From: Zygnema cylindricum
Taxonomy: Eukaryota; Streptophyta; Zygnematophyceae; Zygnematales; Zygnemataceae
NCBI GenBank assembly: GCA_037447655.1
Contig: JBBHKE010000171.1
Span: forward strand, 1-30,938
Reading direction: 5' to 3'
DNA: 30,938 bases
A program made the position numbers and the translations under genes. Positions within the stretch are counted from its first letter, which is position 1. Every line of letters starts with the position of its first letter. The notes under the pieces are model-generated. The model saw nothing but the letters and a program-made list of their open reading frames with translations, searched no databases and had not been told where the DNA came from. This document shows, one piece after another, positions 30,621 to 30,938 of the stretch.

Positions 30621-30803
30621 AAAAAAAAAACGAGTTGGATTACAGAAGTACAGAAGAAGAATAGTCAGGTCTATGATAGAAATAATTGCACCGTAAGGGG
30701 GAGAGAAGGGAGTAAACCGAGTGGAAATCGTAAATTAAGAAGTAGAAAAAAGGTACCTAATAAATTATTTAAATCGTTCGTCTGAGTTCACAAACCACCT
30801 TCG

Positions 30804-30938
30804 CAAGAAGAAAAAAGAAATTAAGAAAGAAAGAAAGGAAGGAAGAAAAGAAAAAGGGAAGAACAAAAATAAACGCAAGAATGGGAGAAAGAAAGTCAAG
30901 AAAAGGACGGAGGGAAGCAAGGAGGGAGGGAGGGAGGG
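30804..30938. repeat. Purine-only low-complexity tract
   Basis: GAAGAAA, GAAAGGAAGG and finally GGGAGGGAGGG run to the end of the window with very few pyrimidines. Confidence 0.9.

Noticed and set aside
30448-30696. Lys/Arg-rich plus frame near the right edge
   Set aside because: It is produced by a purine-rich tandem duplication.

Overview
The window is AT-rich nuclear DNA from an intron-bearing eukaryote. Two fragmented genes on the minus strand sit at the two ends, both interrupted by clear GT-AG introns. The middle is a dense graveyard of DNA transposons and tandem repeats. The lineage cannot be fixed from sequence alone. A glnT-type glutamine synthetase together with a MutS2-like gene would suit an alga or another protist better than an animal or fungus, but this is inference.

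Left end (about 1-7400): a degenerate minisatellite, a decayed MITE end, then a minus-strand glutamine synthetase gene of the bacterial GlnT ('type III') kind. Nine exons can be placed between 1270 and 6135. The first coding exon is not identified and the C-terminal exon(s) probably lie to the left of the window. Every exon junction but one joins in frame.

Middle (about 7400-12600): no recognisable gene. It holds a possible 1.87-kb TA-flanked element, a Harbinger-like element inside it that carries a perfect 22-bp hairpin, a truncated hAT-like element, and a 196-bp MITE inserted cleanly into that hAT-like copy.

12600-19250: two broken, partly overlapping copies of a Crypton tyrosine-recombinase transposon, in direct orientation and sharing about 1.9 kb. 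Copy 1 has the 5' part and copy 2 the 3' part. The stop codons shown by the two copies lie at different positions. They are separated by an unrecognised ORF and a MITE end.

19250-27620: AT-rich tandem repeats, a small GC-rich island, then chains of short TIR elements. Two families, one with termini CACCGCGAATCG and one with termini GTGTTGTGTATCGG, both have TA target duplications and sit end to end or inside one another. A hAT-like element with a perfect 8-bp target duplication follows.

Right end (about 27620-30938): tandem repeats, two or three exons of a minus-strand MutS2-like gene, and purine-rich low-complexity sequence. No rRNA, tRNA or CRISPR was seen, and no transposase was found for the TIR families. 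The only transposition enzyme visible is the dead Crypton recombinase.
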